The notes beneath the pieces were generated by a model, which searched no databases, was not told where the DNA came from, and worked only from the letters and a program-made list of their open reading frames with translations. The position numbers were made by a program, and so were the translations under genes. From Flavobacterium tyrosinilyticum (lineage in GTDB: Bacteria > Bacteroidota > Bacteroidia > Flavobacteriales > Flavobacteriaceae), in contig NZ_JAMOKG010000002.1 of the NCBI RefSeq assembly GCF_023656565.1, positions 501,619 through 565,618 of the forward strand: DNA of 64,000 nucleotides, written 5' to 3'. Shown piece after piece: positions 42,494 to 51,475 of the stretch. Position 1 is the first letter of the stretch. Every line of letters begins with the position of its first letter.

Positions 42494-43372
42494 TTAATTG
42501 CTAATTTGTCCGTCGACCATCACTAATTTTCTATCAGCCATATTGGCCAATTCTTCGTTGTGGGTTACAATGACAAAAGTCTGTCCGAACTCGTCTCGAA
42601 GCTGAAAAAATAATTGGTGCAGGTTTTCTGCAGAATGTGTGTCCAGATTTCCAGAAGGTTCGTCGGCAAAAATGACATCTGGTTTATTGATTAAGGCTCT
42701 TGCAACCGCAACACGCTGTTGCTCTCCTCCTGAAAGTTCGTTAGGTTTATGGTTAATTCTGTGCGAAAGACCAAGATAGTTCAACAATTTTTTTGCTTCT
42801 TCTTCGGTTTCAGCGGTCTTTTTGCCTGCAATATGTGCCGGAATACAAACGTTTTCTAGCGCTGTAAACTCAGGTAAAAGCTGATGAAATTGAAAAATGA
42901 AACCAAGATTTAAATTTCTGAAATCGGATAAAATTTTGTCTTGTCTGCTTTTCTTTTTAAAGTAACGATTGTAATACGCTAATAGTAAAATAATAGGCAT
43001 AAGCAATATTCCCCAATTGATATAACCCAAAATATCATTCTCTATTTTATTTCTAAAAAACAATAAAAAACCTGCAAGCAGAATAATATAAAAAGAACCT
43101 AACCAAGTGATGATTTTGAATGCCTTTTCTTGATTTGAGCTATTGTTTTTAATGTTTTGTAACTCGAGTACATTTTTTCCATTAATGGTTAAAGATGAAT
43201 CGGGATTATGATCTGGTTTGTCTAGTGTCCCTAAAATTTGCAGTAATGTAGTTTTACCAGCGCCCGAAGCACCAACGATAGAAACAATTTCGCCTTTTTT
43301 AATATGTAAATCGACTCCTTTTAAAACTTCAAGTTTGTCGTAAAATTTATGTATGTTTTTTGCGTGTATCAT
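42494..43372 (-). CDS. LolD-like ABC transporter ATPase with inserted membrane segments (292 aa)
   Basis: All ABC ATPase motifs are present: Walker [10 protein letters not shown] (34-42), Q-loop Q161 in [12 protein letters not shown], signature LSGGEQQR (213-220), Walker B VIFADEP (233-239) and switch H271. Lipoprotein-releasing LolD proteins of this type are normally about 230 residues. Here roughly residues 74-146 are extra, with two hydrophobic segments (about 88-106 and 118-135), between the first beta-strands and the Q-loop. It probably powers lipoprotein or peptide export at the inner membrane. No permease gene is adjacent in view. Confidence 0.85.
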   Translation of the reverse strand: MIHAKNIHKFYDKLEVLKGVDLHIKKGEIVSIVGASGAGKTTLLQILGTLDKPDHNPDSSLTINGKNVLELQNIKNNSSNQEKAFKIITWLGSFYIILLAGFLLFFRNKIENDILGYINWGILLMPIILLLAYYNRYFKKKSRQDKILSDFRNLNLGFIFQFHQLLPEFTALENVCIPAHIAGKKTAETEEEAKKLLNYLGLSHRINHKPNELSGGEQQRVAVARALINKPDVIFADEPSGNLDTHSAENLHQLFFQLRDEFGQTFVIVTHNEELANMADRKLVMVDGQISN

Positions 43373-43615
43373 GTAGTGAAACTGTTTTTACAAAGAAACG
43401 AAGATTATGGTCAAAATCAAATTCCAATATGTGAAAATCAAATTCCAAATTTCAAAATCCCAAATTCCAAAAGCAGCGAAGCGACTTTTAGAAAATCTAA
43501 AATCTAAAATCGGTACGTAAATTGATATGGGAATAATGGAAATTAAATTTAGAAAAGAGATAATAGAATTTCATGAATTATTTTTAATTTCGATTAACTT
43601 AAAAATGAATGTGTT

Positions 43616-43900
43616 ATGCAAGATTTAGAAGTTGCAGAAGATAGCAGAATGTCAAAACTACTTATAGGGTTGGTTTTGGATGGAATTGGTATGATTTCTT
43701 TCTCGATTCCGTTTCTGGGTGAGTTTTCAGATGTGGTTTGGGCTCCCATTGCGGCAATAATTATGGCGAGAATGTATAAGGGAAGAGTAGGGAAGGTTGC
43801 TGGTGTTTTGACTTTTCTTGAAGAAATACTGCCTTTCACAGATGTGATTCCGTCTTTTACTTTGACTTGGATTTATACTTATTTCTTTCAGAAAAAATAA
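43616..43900 (+). CDS. Small membrane protein (94 aa)
   Basis: Two to three hydrophobic segments (LLIGLVLDGIGMISFSIPFLG; VVWAPIAAIIMARMY; FTLTWIYTYFF) with little else. It looks like a conserved small membrane protein of Bacteroidota, function unknown. The + strand reading is preferred over the overlapping minus-strand ORF because of its start, its residue composition and the terminator placed right after its stop. Confidence 0.7.
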   Translation: MQDLEVAEDSRMSKLLIGLVLDGIGMISFSIPFLGEFSDVVWAPIAAIIMARMYKGRVGKVAGVLTFLEEILPFTDVIPSFTLTWIYTYFFQKK

Positions 43901-43929
43901 AAAAAAGACGGTTTTAGGCCGTCTTTTTT
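43901..43929. terminator. Bidirectional terminator
   Basis: AAAAAAGACGG / CCGTCTTTTTT, an 11-base perfect stem with a 7-base loop, lies between the convergent small membrane protein and pectate-lyase-like genes. Confidence 0.88.
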
Positions 43930-43946
43930 AATTGCTTTAGTTTTAA

Positions 43947-46727
43947 CTATTGAATGATTATTTTCTTGACATATTGTGTTTTCTTAGTCTGCGGATTTAC
44001 AACTTTAATCAAAAAAACACCTTTTGAATGCAATTGGATTGTTTCTTGTACGCCTCCTTTAATTTTTTGCTTTACTAATTCTTTTCCGGAAATATCGTAG
44101 ATTTTAAGATCTAAAATTTCTGCTTCTTCATTATGAATAAAAACAGAGAAAGATCCGTTGCTTGGAATTGGCCATACATTAAAAACACTGTTTTTTGTTT
44201 CTTTAATACTATCGTCTGTTCCTAATGTTAAGCTTTGTCCGCTTATAACATTCACTTTTCTTTTCATTGTACCACCTTCAGAATCTGTTACGGTAAATTC
44301 AAAAGAACATAATCCGTTTGAAGTTGGTGTAAATGCAACCACATCTGTATTTAGAATTGCATTTCCGTTTACTACATTGGAGATGGCATAAGAAACGCCA
44401 CTTGTAAATCCTCTTGACAATTTTTGAATATTAATGTCAATTTTTGTTCCGTCTGGAGATTCGTAATGTGGGAGTGACATCCATTGTAAATACTCGTCTA
44501 AATGAGTATAACCATCTAAATTAGGATCGGCATTTGCATCTGAAAAATCCCCAATTGCAGAGTTTACATTAGTGCCAATAATATTTTCCCACCAGTTTGG
44601 CAATCCATCTTGATCGCTATCCCAATTAGCATCTCTCACTACAGTCGGATAGTTTTCGAAACCGCCAACATCTGCTTCATTATCTGGAAATCCAGGTTTG
44701 CCTGTTACACTTCCAACTGCAGAATACGTTCCGTTTAATGTCTCTGAAATGATTCTTTGGTCGTGTTCGTCAAATTCTGGCTGGGTACATCCAACATCAG
44801 AAAGAACAATTTTATAAGCATTTTTAGCTGATTGCGTCGTTACATAAGAAGGGAAAAAAGGGGTATTTACAAAGTTGTTATATGGGACCGTATTTCCTGA
44901 TGCTTTTCTTCCAGCAGTTTGGTTGGTTTCGTCGAAATAACCAGGCATTACATTTCCGTTAAAATAACATTGTTGCATTCCGGTTCCAACACCTTCATTT
45001 TGCTGATTAAAAGCAACAAATATTTTTGAACCAGCGCCAGGTTTGTAATAGTTGTTTACAAAGTTAACTTCTTTGGTTCCTCCGTCTGTGGTTCTTCCTC
45101 CCCAGTTATAAACGACATTGTTCGTAATATCCATTTTTCCTGCATAAGCACCGTTTCCGTCCAATCCGCCGCCAAGACTCCAATTTCTGCCATAGCAATG
45201 GGCTAATAGATTATGATGGAAACTCCCGATATCTCCGCCAATTGTAGCAGCATATCCATGTTCTGTTCCTGCTGGGTAATTTTGATGATTTGCTGCATTT
45301 AAAGCCTCAGAAATAAGTGTTCTCTGAAGGGTGATGTTTTTTCCAGATCTAGAACTGAAAGATTCATCAATAGTCCAGCTGATAGAGCAATGGTCGATAA
45401 TGCTATTGTCTGCGCCAGTTAATCCCATTCCGTCAAAAGTAGGTCCTGCACCAACTCTAACACGCAGATTTTGTACGACAGCATCGTTTCCTGTTACGCC
45501 AAAAGGAGCAGAACGAATGCAGATTCCTTTTCCTGGAGCGGTTTGTCCAGCAACTGTTACGTAAGGCTGGCTTAAAACTAGGCGCGATTGTAATTGAATT
45601 ACACCAGAAGTATTAAAGACAATTGTTCTCGGGCCAATATCGTTTGTAACGGCTTCACGAAAACTTCCTGGGCCACTGTCGTTTAGATTAGTAACGGCAA
45701 CAACTTTTCCGCCACGTCCTCCACGTGCAAAACGGCCGTATCCTTCAGCATCAGGAAAAGCAAGCTGTGCTGGACGAAAGCGCCAAACATTTCCTTTTTC
45801 AATTCCATTTGATAAAACTTCATCAATACGCCAGTAATAAGTTGCTCCCGTATACAGTCCGTTTGCTTGGTAAGAATTGTTGGCTAAAGCTTGATTTCCT
45901 TTAAATTCTGGTGAAGCTGTCGTTGCGTTATCAACCGCTGTTGCATCTGTTCCGAAATAGACATTGTGCGAAACAGCTCCCGACCCAGCAGTCCATTGCA
46001 GCAATTTTCCGCCAGATACTAATTCTACATGTTCGTTGTTTTGTTTTGGATCTGGATTTATAGCTTGATGAGAAATATTGGGTGTGTTTAATTCGAAACC
46101 ATTAAAAATGAAGTTTTTAACATTTTCTGTTCCAGAAGTTTCTGCAGCGATTAAAATTACGACATCGGTTCCTGCTGTAGCTTGAAATCTTAAATAAGAA
46201 GACGCGGCATCAGCTGTTTTAGTTGCTCTTACGGTTGGAATTAAATTATTGACCACTACATTTCCATCGACAGAAATATCAATTGGGCTAAAGGTATTTG
46301 TGGTTGGGCTGTCTACGTTGTTGAAGAAAGCTAATAATGTATGTTCTCCTGTGGCTAAACCGCTTATTTTGAGTTCGATTTGAGCGCCAAGATTTGCTGT
46401 TGTACCTTTTACTGTAAGTCCGTCACAGACCAATCTTGCGTAATAAGGGGCTTGAATTCCTGCTTTGTACCAATTGGTTCCTAAGTTGTCTCCATTAGTT
46501 CCGGTGCGACTAATTGTAAAAGTAACTCCATTTTCTGTATAAGAACTGGTGTTTCCAGAAGCGATTACCCAGGCAGTGTAATCGGGATCATTTACTTCGG
46601 CTTTCGGTCTTCCTGATTGGTCAAAGTCGATTTTTACAATCGGATTTTGAGCAAAAACCTTGTTTACGGATGCAATGAGACAAATCATCGCCACCATAAG
46701 GGAGGATTTAAAGTAATTTTTCAGCAT
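43947..46727 (-). CDS. Secreted pectate-lyase-like polysaccharide lyase with T9SS sorting domain (926 aa)
   Basis: Signal peptide (about 1-26, ending VFAQ), then a carbohydrate-binding-like beta domain (about 30-215) and a fibronectin type III-like domain (about 230-320). The parallel beta-helix lyase (about 325-700) has GGRGGKVVAVTNLNDSGPGS, VTVAGQTAPG and IIDHCSISW. A cadherin-like segment follows. The final ~75 residues (NVWPIPSNGSFSVFI ... IYDISGKELVKQ) are a type A T9SS sorting signal. It is exported across the outer membrane and probably cleaves pectin or a related uronate polymer. Monocistronic. Confidence 0.9.
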   Translation of the reverse strand: MLKNYFKSSLMVAMICLIASVNKVFAQNPIVKIDFDQSGRPKAEVNDPDYTAWVIASGNTSSYTENGVTFTISRTGTNGDNLGTNWYKAGIQAPYYARLVCDGLTVKGTTANLGAQIELKISGLATGEHTLLAFFNNVDSPTTNTFSPIDISVDGNVVVNNLIPTVRATKTADAASSYLRFQATAGTDVVILIAAETSGTENVKNFIFNGFELNTPNISHQAINPDPKQNNEHVELVSGGKLLQWTAGSGAVSHNVYFGTDATAVDNATTASPEFKGNQALANNSYQANGLYTGATYYWRIDEVLSNGIEKGNVWRFRPAQLAFPDAEGYGRFARGGRGGKVVAVTNLNDSGPGSFREAVTNDIGPRTIVFNTSGVIQLQSRLVLSQPYVTVAGQTAPGKGICIRSAPFGVTGNDAVVQNLRVRVGAGPTFDGMGLTGADNSIIDHCSISWTIDESFSSRSGKNITLQRTLISEALNAANHQNYPAGTEHGYAATIGGDIGSFHHNLLAHCYGRNWSLGGGLDGNGAYAGKMDITNNVVYNWGGRTTDGGTKEVNFVNNYYKPGAGSKIFVAFNQQNEGVGTGMQQCYFNGNVMPGYFDETNQTAGRKASGNTVPYNNFVNTPFFPSYVTTQSAKNAYKIVLSDVGCTQPEFDEHDQRIISETLNGTYSAVGSVTGKPGFPDNEADVGGFENYPTVVRDANWDSDQDGLPNWWENIIGTNVNSAIGDFSDANADPNLDGYTHLDEYLQWMSLPHYESPDGTKIDINIQKLSRGFTSGVSYAISNVVNGNAILNTDVVAFTPTSNGLCSFEFTVTDSEGGTMKRKVNVISGQSLTLGTDDSIKETKNSVFNVWPIPSNGSFSVFIHNEEAEILDLKIYDISGKELVKQKIKGGVQETIQLHSKGVFLIKVVNPQTKKTQYVKKIIIQ

Positions 46728-47083
46728 GTCAAATTGTGGTTTGGTTAGTAAGTAATAATTTTTGTTAGAAATATTAATTGTTTGATTATCAGGTTTAATA
46801 AATGCTTCTAACTATTGTAAAGTTTGTTATTACTTAAAATATAACTATCCTGCACCATCCTGTTCTGTATGGTGATTAAATAAAAAATTGGCATAAAAAA
46901 AATGTTATTTATTTTTTTTATGCCAATTTTTTAAATATGTAATGTTTGATAAATGCAGGGATTGATTAATCTGCAGTTTCAAAAATAAGAAAGGATTGGA
47001 AAGATGAAATTAAATAGAATTTTTAGATTAAGAGTCTATCTTAACCAGAACGGTTTTTAAATTAAATAGGATGAAAAGGAAAG
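46728..47083. other. Intergenic region (356 bp)
   Basis: It holds the upstream leader of the lyase gene, without a clear promoter match, and the strong hairpin listed at 46882-46932. I see no gene or RNA in the rest. Confidence 0.6.
46882..46932 (-). terminator. Terminator after the DUF6787 gene
   Basis: AAAAAATTGGCATAAAAAAAA pairs with the TTTTTTTTATGCCAATTTTTT arm across a short loop. The minus-strand transcript ending at 47084 would run into it. Confidence 0.75.
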
Positions 47084-47386
47084 TTATTCTTTGAATAAAA
47101 ATCCTAGCCCCATATTTTTAAGCATTTTCTTTTCGAAGTTCCAAAAGAATTTAAATTGCCCAAAAATAGTTCCAATCGCAACTAGTAAAACTTGATAGAT
47201 AGGAAAGATAATAATAAGACGAATGAGTGTAAACCAGCCACCAAAATCTTCTTTAGTAATACCCAGCCAAACGCAGAAAGGTTTAGAAAGCCACGCAGAT
47301 GCCGATCCTGTGATGGCAAAAACGATAAATATAATTATGGCTTGTAAATTTGAGGTAATTCCCCAGCGTTTTTTTAATCTGTTCAT
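47084..47386 (-). CDS. DUF6787 family membrane protein (100 aa)
   Basis: Begins MNRLKKRWGITSNLQAIIIF and has two membrane segments (about 14-32 and 50-73), then FGQFKFFWNFEKKMLKNMG, a pattern I associate with DUF6787 of Bacteroidota. Function unknown. The DUF6146 gene lies 31 bases upstream on the same strand, so they are probably one transcript. Confidence 0.75.
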   Translation of the reverse strand: MNRLKKRWGITSNLQAIIIFIVFAITGSASAWLSKPFCVWLGITKEDFGGWFTLIRLIIIFPIYQVLLVAIGTIFGQFKFFWNFEKKMLKNMGLGFLFKE

Positions 47387-47417
47387 TGCTATTTGTAATG
47401 ATTACAAATATAATATA

Positions 47418-47858
47418 TTATCTTGAGGGAACATAACCCCAAAGCTTTTGTTTGTAAGTATTTTGAAAATAAATCATGTAATTGTAAATTAAGTAATTTA
47501 CTTCGTAGCCATAATGAATGTCTGGGCGATAATCAATAGACATTTCGTATAGACTTGGGCTATAACGTTGTGGCTGTAAAACACGATTATTCCATTCTGT
47601 TACATACAAATAGTTTTTGTTTTCAAGGTATTGTAAGGAGTAATAGTTTCGTGGATAGGCTCGAGAGGCAAGCCAGGTTGAGAATCCGTTATCGATTATA
47701 ATGACTTCGTATTCTAATGAATCGTTTGCAATTCTAATGGTATCGTTTACCTTTTTATTTGATGCAGATACAGTATCAGTGCTGGAAATATTCTGCGAAG
47801 CTGTAGAACATGCAACAATGGTAAGTAGAACAATTAATATGGAAATGCATTTTTTCAT
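47418..47858 (-). CDS. DUF6146-like lipoprotein (146 aa)
   Basis: Lipoprotein signal with lipobox VACS (cysteine 17), a Ser/Thr-rich linker, and the conserved-looking block IIDNGFSTWLASRAYPRNYYS then YEVNYLIYNYMIYFQNTYKQKLWG. It is probably anchored in the outer or inner membrane facing the periplasm. Function unknown. Confidence 0.75.
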   Translation of the reverse strand: MKKCISILIVLLTIVACSTASQNISSTDTVSASNKKVNDTIRIANDSLEYEVIIIDNGFSTWLASRAYPRNYYSLQYLENKNYLYVTEWNNRVLQPQRYSPSLYEMSIDYRPDIHYGYEVNYLIYNYMIYFQNTYKQKLWGYVPSR

Positions 47859-47941
47859 AGCCTAAATTTACGAATATTTTTTTAGGTTCAGAGGGGTAAA
47901 GGTTCAAAGTAACAAAGGTTTAACTTCTTGCTAATAAAAAT

Positions 47942-47973
47942 AAAAAAGGATTACAATTTTGTAATCCTTTTTT
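47942..47973 (-). terminator. Intrinsic terminator (downstream of the DUF937-like gene)
   Basis: AAAAAAGGATTACAA / TTGTAATCCTTTTTT, a 15-base perfect stem with a 2-base loop. Confidence 0.8.
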
Positions 47974-48033
47974 AGAGTATTTCTTAAAAGCCTTTGTTGC
48001 TTTCAACTCTATGTAACTTTGTAGCTGAAAAAC

Positions 48034-48597
48034 TTACTTGCTTCCAAATAGCTTTCCAATAAAACCAGCGATCCCTCCTTTGCTTTTGGTAACTACTAAT
48101 ACATCTGCAACATCAACTTTTCCGTCGTTGTTTTGGTCAAGGCCAAATTGCATTCCGTATTTAGAAATAGTATCCATAATTCCAGAAGCTTGTCCGCTGT
48201 TTCCTGAAATGGAATTTATAATATCAGAAATTTGAAAACTGCTATCGTTTGGATCTTTTGCTTTATTTACTAAAGAGCCTAAAATCTGTGGAATCAAATT
48301 GGAAGCAACTCCGCTTGAATCGGCGCTGCTTAATCCGAATTTTTGACCAAGACTTCCGCTTAATTGCTGTTGAATTTGCTGTACAACAGGGTTTGAGTTG
48401 TCAATGGGCGTTTTTCCGTTAAATAATCCGGCAATTTGCTCTGTTCCGCCTTCAGAAACAATCTTTTTTAATCCTTCAAAAATAGAACTGCTTGTTTCGT
48501 TTATTACGGCTTCATTATGTTCGTTTGGGACAGCGTTATTGTTTACCACAGCGTCGCCTCCGTATTGCTGTACTAATTGGGTTAATTGTTCAAACAT
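48034..48597 (-). CDS. DUF937-like protein with one EF-hand-like motif (187 aa)
   Basis: Helical repeats rich in Ser, Gly and Gln (FEGLKKIVSEGGTEQIAGLFNG; VASNLIPQILGSLVNKAKDP) resemble DUF937. A single calcium-loop DQNNDGKVDVADVLVV lies near residues 154-169. There is no signal peptide. Proteins of this type are cytoplasmic and of unknown function. It stands between the DUF6146 gene and a small hypothetical. Confidence 0.7.
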   Translation of the reverse strand: MFEQLTQLVQQYGGDAVVNNNAVPNEHNEAVINETSSSIFEGLKKIVSEGGTEQIAGLFNGKTPIDNSNPVVQQIQQQLSGSLGQKFGLSSADSSGVASNLIPQILGSLVNKAKDPNDSSFQISDIINSISGNSGQASGIMDTISKYGMQFGLDQNNDGKVDVADVLVVTKSKGGIAGFIGKLFGSK

Positions 48598-48767
48598 GAT
48601 ATTTAAGGTTTAAAATTACACGCCAAAATTAATAAAAAAAAGAAAGATATTTACTACAAATGCAGTAATAATCCATTTAAAGATACTTTATTTTTTAATT
48701 ACTTGGTTCGGCAAATTCAAGAAATTCGCTAAAACCTTATTTATATTGACTTAAATTAAAGACATTC

Positions 48768-49127
48768 TTAAAACTTAGTATTTGTATCTTTTACTTTGCA
48801 CCAGGTTGTAACATCTTTAGGATTAAATCCAGGACAACTACTAATGTTCTTTTTAGGAAAAAATAACACATCATTATCAAATGTACTCAGGTTGAAGTAA
48901 TAGTTGCTGTAATCTTCTCCATATCTCCACACATCGCTTGAGCCTTCATTGCCAGCTGTTTCATTAAAAGTAAAAATGGAAGATTGCTCAGGTATAAAAT
49001 ATTCTTTTTCAATAATAAGCGAAAATATATTGCCAAAGATAGAAGTGCAGAACAAAGCAATTGCAATTGCCATTAGAATCAGTCGAATGATCCATTTACG
49101 TCTAGAGCTTTTTTTATGTATATTCAT
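48768..49127 (-). CDS. Hypothetical single-pass membrane protein (119 aa)
   Basis: A basic N-terminus (KKSSRRKWIIR) precedes one membrane segment (about 14-33). The external part contains EGSSDVWRYGEDYSNYYFNLS and ends in a Cys-containing tail. No family recognised; likely periplasmic. Confidence 0.65.
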   Translation of the reverse strand: MNIHKKSSRRKWIIRLILMAIAIALFCTSIFGNIFSLIIEKEYFIPEQSSIFTFNETAGNEGSSDVWRYGEDYSNYYFNLSTFDNDVLFFPKKNISSCPGFNPKDVTTWCKVKDTNTKF

Positions 49128-49163
49128 AGTTATACTTTAAGTGTCCGCGAAAGTATAAAAAAG

Positions 49164-49199
49164 AAAGGGATTTACTACTTATCTGTAGTAAATCCCTTT
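49164..49199 (-). terminator. Intrinsic terminator after serA-like gene
   Basis: AAAGGGATTTACTAC / GTAGTAAATCCCTTT, a 15-base perfect stem with a 6-base loop and a T-rich tail on the minus strand. Confidence 0.85.
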
Positions 49200-49220
49200 A
49201 ATCTAATTTAATCTATTTTA

Positions 49221-50171
49221 CTAGCTCAACAAAGTAATAATTTGTGATGCCAATTCAGTACCAATTCTATCTTGCGCTTCTCCAGTAGCAGCTCCGATGT
49301 GTGGAGTCAAAGAGATTTTAGAGTGCATTAAGATTGCCATTTCTGGTTTTGGCTCGCTTTCAAAAACGTCTAAACCAGCAAAAGCAACTTTTCCTGAATC
49401 TAAAGCTTTAACTAACGCCACTTCATCAATAACACCGCCACGAGCACAGTTTACAATTCCAACACCATCTTTCAAGATTTCAAATTCTTTCTCTCCAATG
49501 ATGTATCCATCTTGTGCAGGAACGTGTAATGTAATGAAATCTGCTTCTTTAAATAAAGACTCTAAAGATTGAGAAACGATTTTAGTTGTGATAGATTGTC
49601 CGTCAAAAAACTCAACTTTTACATCTACTTCTGGAATAAAACTGTCGGCAGCGATAACTTTCATTCCTAAGCCAAGAGCCATTTTTGCTGTAGCTTGTCC
49701 GATACGACCAATACCAACAATACCTAAAGTTTTTCCTCTTAATTCAGTTCCGTTAGCGTAAGCTTTTTTCAAACCATCAAAGTTTGAATCTCCTTCAAGA
49801 GGCATATTTCTGTTAGAATCATGTAAAAAACGTACACCAGAAAATAAGTGTCCGAATACTAATTCAGCAACAGATTCTGAAGATGAAGCTGGAGTATTAA
49901 TTACATGAATTCCTTTGCTTTTAGCATAATCCACATCGATATTGTCCATACCAACACCACCACGTCCGATGATTTTGATTCCAGGACAAGCATCGATAAT
50001 ATCTTTACGAACTTTAGTTGCGCTACGAACTAAAATTACGTCAATGTTATTGTCATTTATATAGTTAGCTACTTGTTCTTGAGCTACTTTTGTTGTGATA
50101 ACTTCAAAACCACCTTTTTCTAAGGCTAGAATTCCGCTTTTAGAAATTCCGTCATTTGCTAATACTTTCAT
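49221..50171 (-). CDS. serA: D-3-phosphoglycerate dehydrogenase-like 2-hydroxyacid dehydrogenase
   Basis: First step of serine synthesis: NAD-dependent oxidation of 3-phosphoglycerate. 316 residues, the short form without ACT domain. The dinucleotide loop is GIVGIGRIG (150-158), the arginine motif is NCARGGVIDE, and the catalytic His is in HIGAATGEAQ. It lies downstream of serC with a 140-base spacer that contains complementary GATTAAAC-type arms. That pairing supports the serine pathway assignment; other substrates cannot be excluded. Confidence 0.88.
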   Translation of the reverse strand: MKVLANDGISKSGILALEKGGFEVITTKVAQEQVANYINDNNIDVILVRSATKVRKDIIDACPGIKIIGRGGVGMDNIDVDYAKSKGIHVINTPASSSESVAELVFGHLFSGVRFLHDSNRNMPLEGDSNFDGLKKAYANGTELRGKTLGIVGIGRIGQATAKMALGLGMKVIAADSFIPEVDVKVEFFDGQSITTKIVSQSLESLFKEADFITLHVPAQDGYIIGEKEFEILKDGVGIVNCARGGVIDEVALVKALDSGKVAFAGLDVFESEPKPEMAILMHSKISLTPHIGAATGEAQDRIGTELASQIITLLS

Positions 50172-50311
50172 TGTATTTATTGTTTATTTGGTTAATCGTT
50201 TAATTGTTTAATCGATAAACCAGCTATTTGATTTTTCTTTTTTGATATTTTAAAGGAGGTGTTTTTTGACGATTAAACAGTTAAACAAATTAACGATTAA
50301 CCGAAAAAAAA

Positions 50312-51382
50312 CTAAACTTTAGATTCCAATGCTTTCATTACATCCACTAAAACCTGAACACTTTCGATAGGCATAGCGTTGTAGATAGAAGCTCTGTAAC
50401 CACCTACAGAACGGTGTCCTGGCAATCCAGAAATATTTGCCGCTTTCCATAAAGCATCAAAAGTTTCAGTGTGTTCAGGATTGTTCAATAAGAACGTTAC
50501 GTTCATGTTAGAACGATCTTCTACCGCAGCAGCACCTTTAAACAATGGGTTTCTATCGATTTCAGCATAAAGTAATTCTGCCTTTGCGTTGTTTAATTTT
50601 TCAACAGCAGCAATTCCGCCTTTTTCTTTGATCCATTGTAAAGTTAAAAGAGAAACGTAAACAGCAAATACAGGTGGCGTATTGTACATACTTTCTCCTT
50701 TAATGTGTTTAGCATAATCTAGCATACTTGGAATAGTTTTTCCGTTTTTGCCTAAGATTTCTTCTTTAACGACTACTAAAGTAGTTCCTGCAGGACCCAT
50801 ATTTTTTTGAGCACCAGCATAGATTAAATCAAATTTAGAGAAATCTAATTCACGTGAAAAAATATCAGAACTCATATCGCAAACAACAGGAACATTTGTT
50901 GCTGGGAATTCTTTCATTTGAGTTCCAAAGATGGTATTGTTACTTGTGCAGTGGAAATAATCAGCATCAGCTGGAATTTCGTAACCTTTAGGAACATAAG
51001 TATAATTGTCTTCTTTTGAAGAAGCTACGACAACAGTCTCACCGAAAAGTTTAGCTTCTTTGATCGCCGCAGTTGCCCACGTTCCTGAATCTAAATAAGC
51101 CACTTTTCCGTTTTCTTTCATTAAATTATAGGGTGCCATTAAGAATGCTGTACTTGCACCGCCTTGTAAAAATAAAGCCTGATAACCTTTTCCTTGAAGT
51201 CCTAATAATTCTAAAGCAAGGGAACGAGCTTCCTCCATAACTGCAACGAAATCTTTGCTTCGGTGCGAGATTTCAAGGATCGATAACCCTGAATCATTAA
51301 AATTTAAAATTGCTTTTGATGCCTTCTCAAAAACTTCCTGAGGTAAAATACTTGGTCCTGCGCTGTAGTTGTGTTTTTTCAT
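50312..51382 (-). CDS. serC: Phosphoserine aminotransferase
   Basis: PLP-dependent transaminase converting 3-phosphohydroxypyruvate and glutamate to phosphoserine, second step of serine synthesis (and of vitamin B6 synthesis in some bacteria). 356 residues. The opening HNYSAGPSILP, the PLP lysine K193 in YAGAQKNMGPAG, and LPGHRSVGGYRASIYNAM near the C-terminus are diagnostic. It is next to serA-like and downstream of the LuxC-like gene on the same strand. Confidence 0.95.
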   Translation of the reverse strand: MKKHNYSAGPSILPQEVFEKASKAILNFNDSGLSILEISHRSKDFVAVMEEARSLALELLGLQGKGYQALFLQGGASTAFLMAPYNLMKENGKVAYLDSGTWATAAIKEAKLFGETVVVASSKEDNYTYVPKGYEIPADADYFHCTSNNTIFGTQMKEFPATNVPVVCDMSSDIFSRELDFSKFDLIYAGAQKNMGPAGTTLVVVKEEILGKNGKTIPSMLDYAKHIKGESMYNTPPVFAVYVSLLTLQWIKEKGGIAAVEKLNNAKAELLYAEIDRNPLFKGAAAVEDRSNMNVTFLLNNPEHTETFDALWKAANISGLPGHRSVGGYRASIYNAMPIESVQVLVDVMKALESKV

Positions 51383-51475
51383 GGTTGTTGTTAATAGTCG
51401 AAAATTTTAAAGACGCAAATTTCGGTAATAAGAGCCGAAAAAGCGTTAAAATATTCGAAATAATTAAACAATTTA

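Noticed and set aside
43594..43839. Minus-strand 81-codon ORF
   Set aside because: It overlaps the + strand small membrane protein, which has the better composition and a terminator after its stop.
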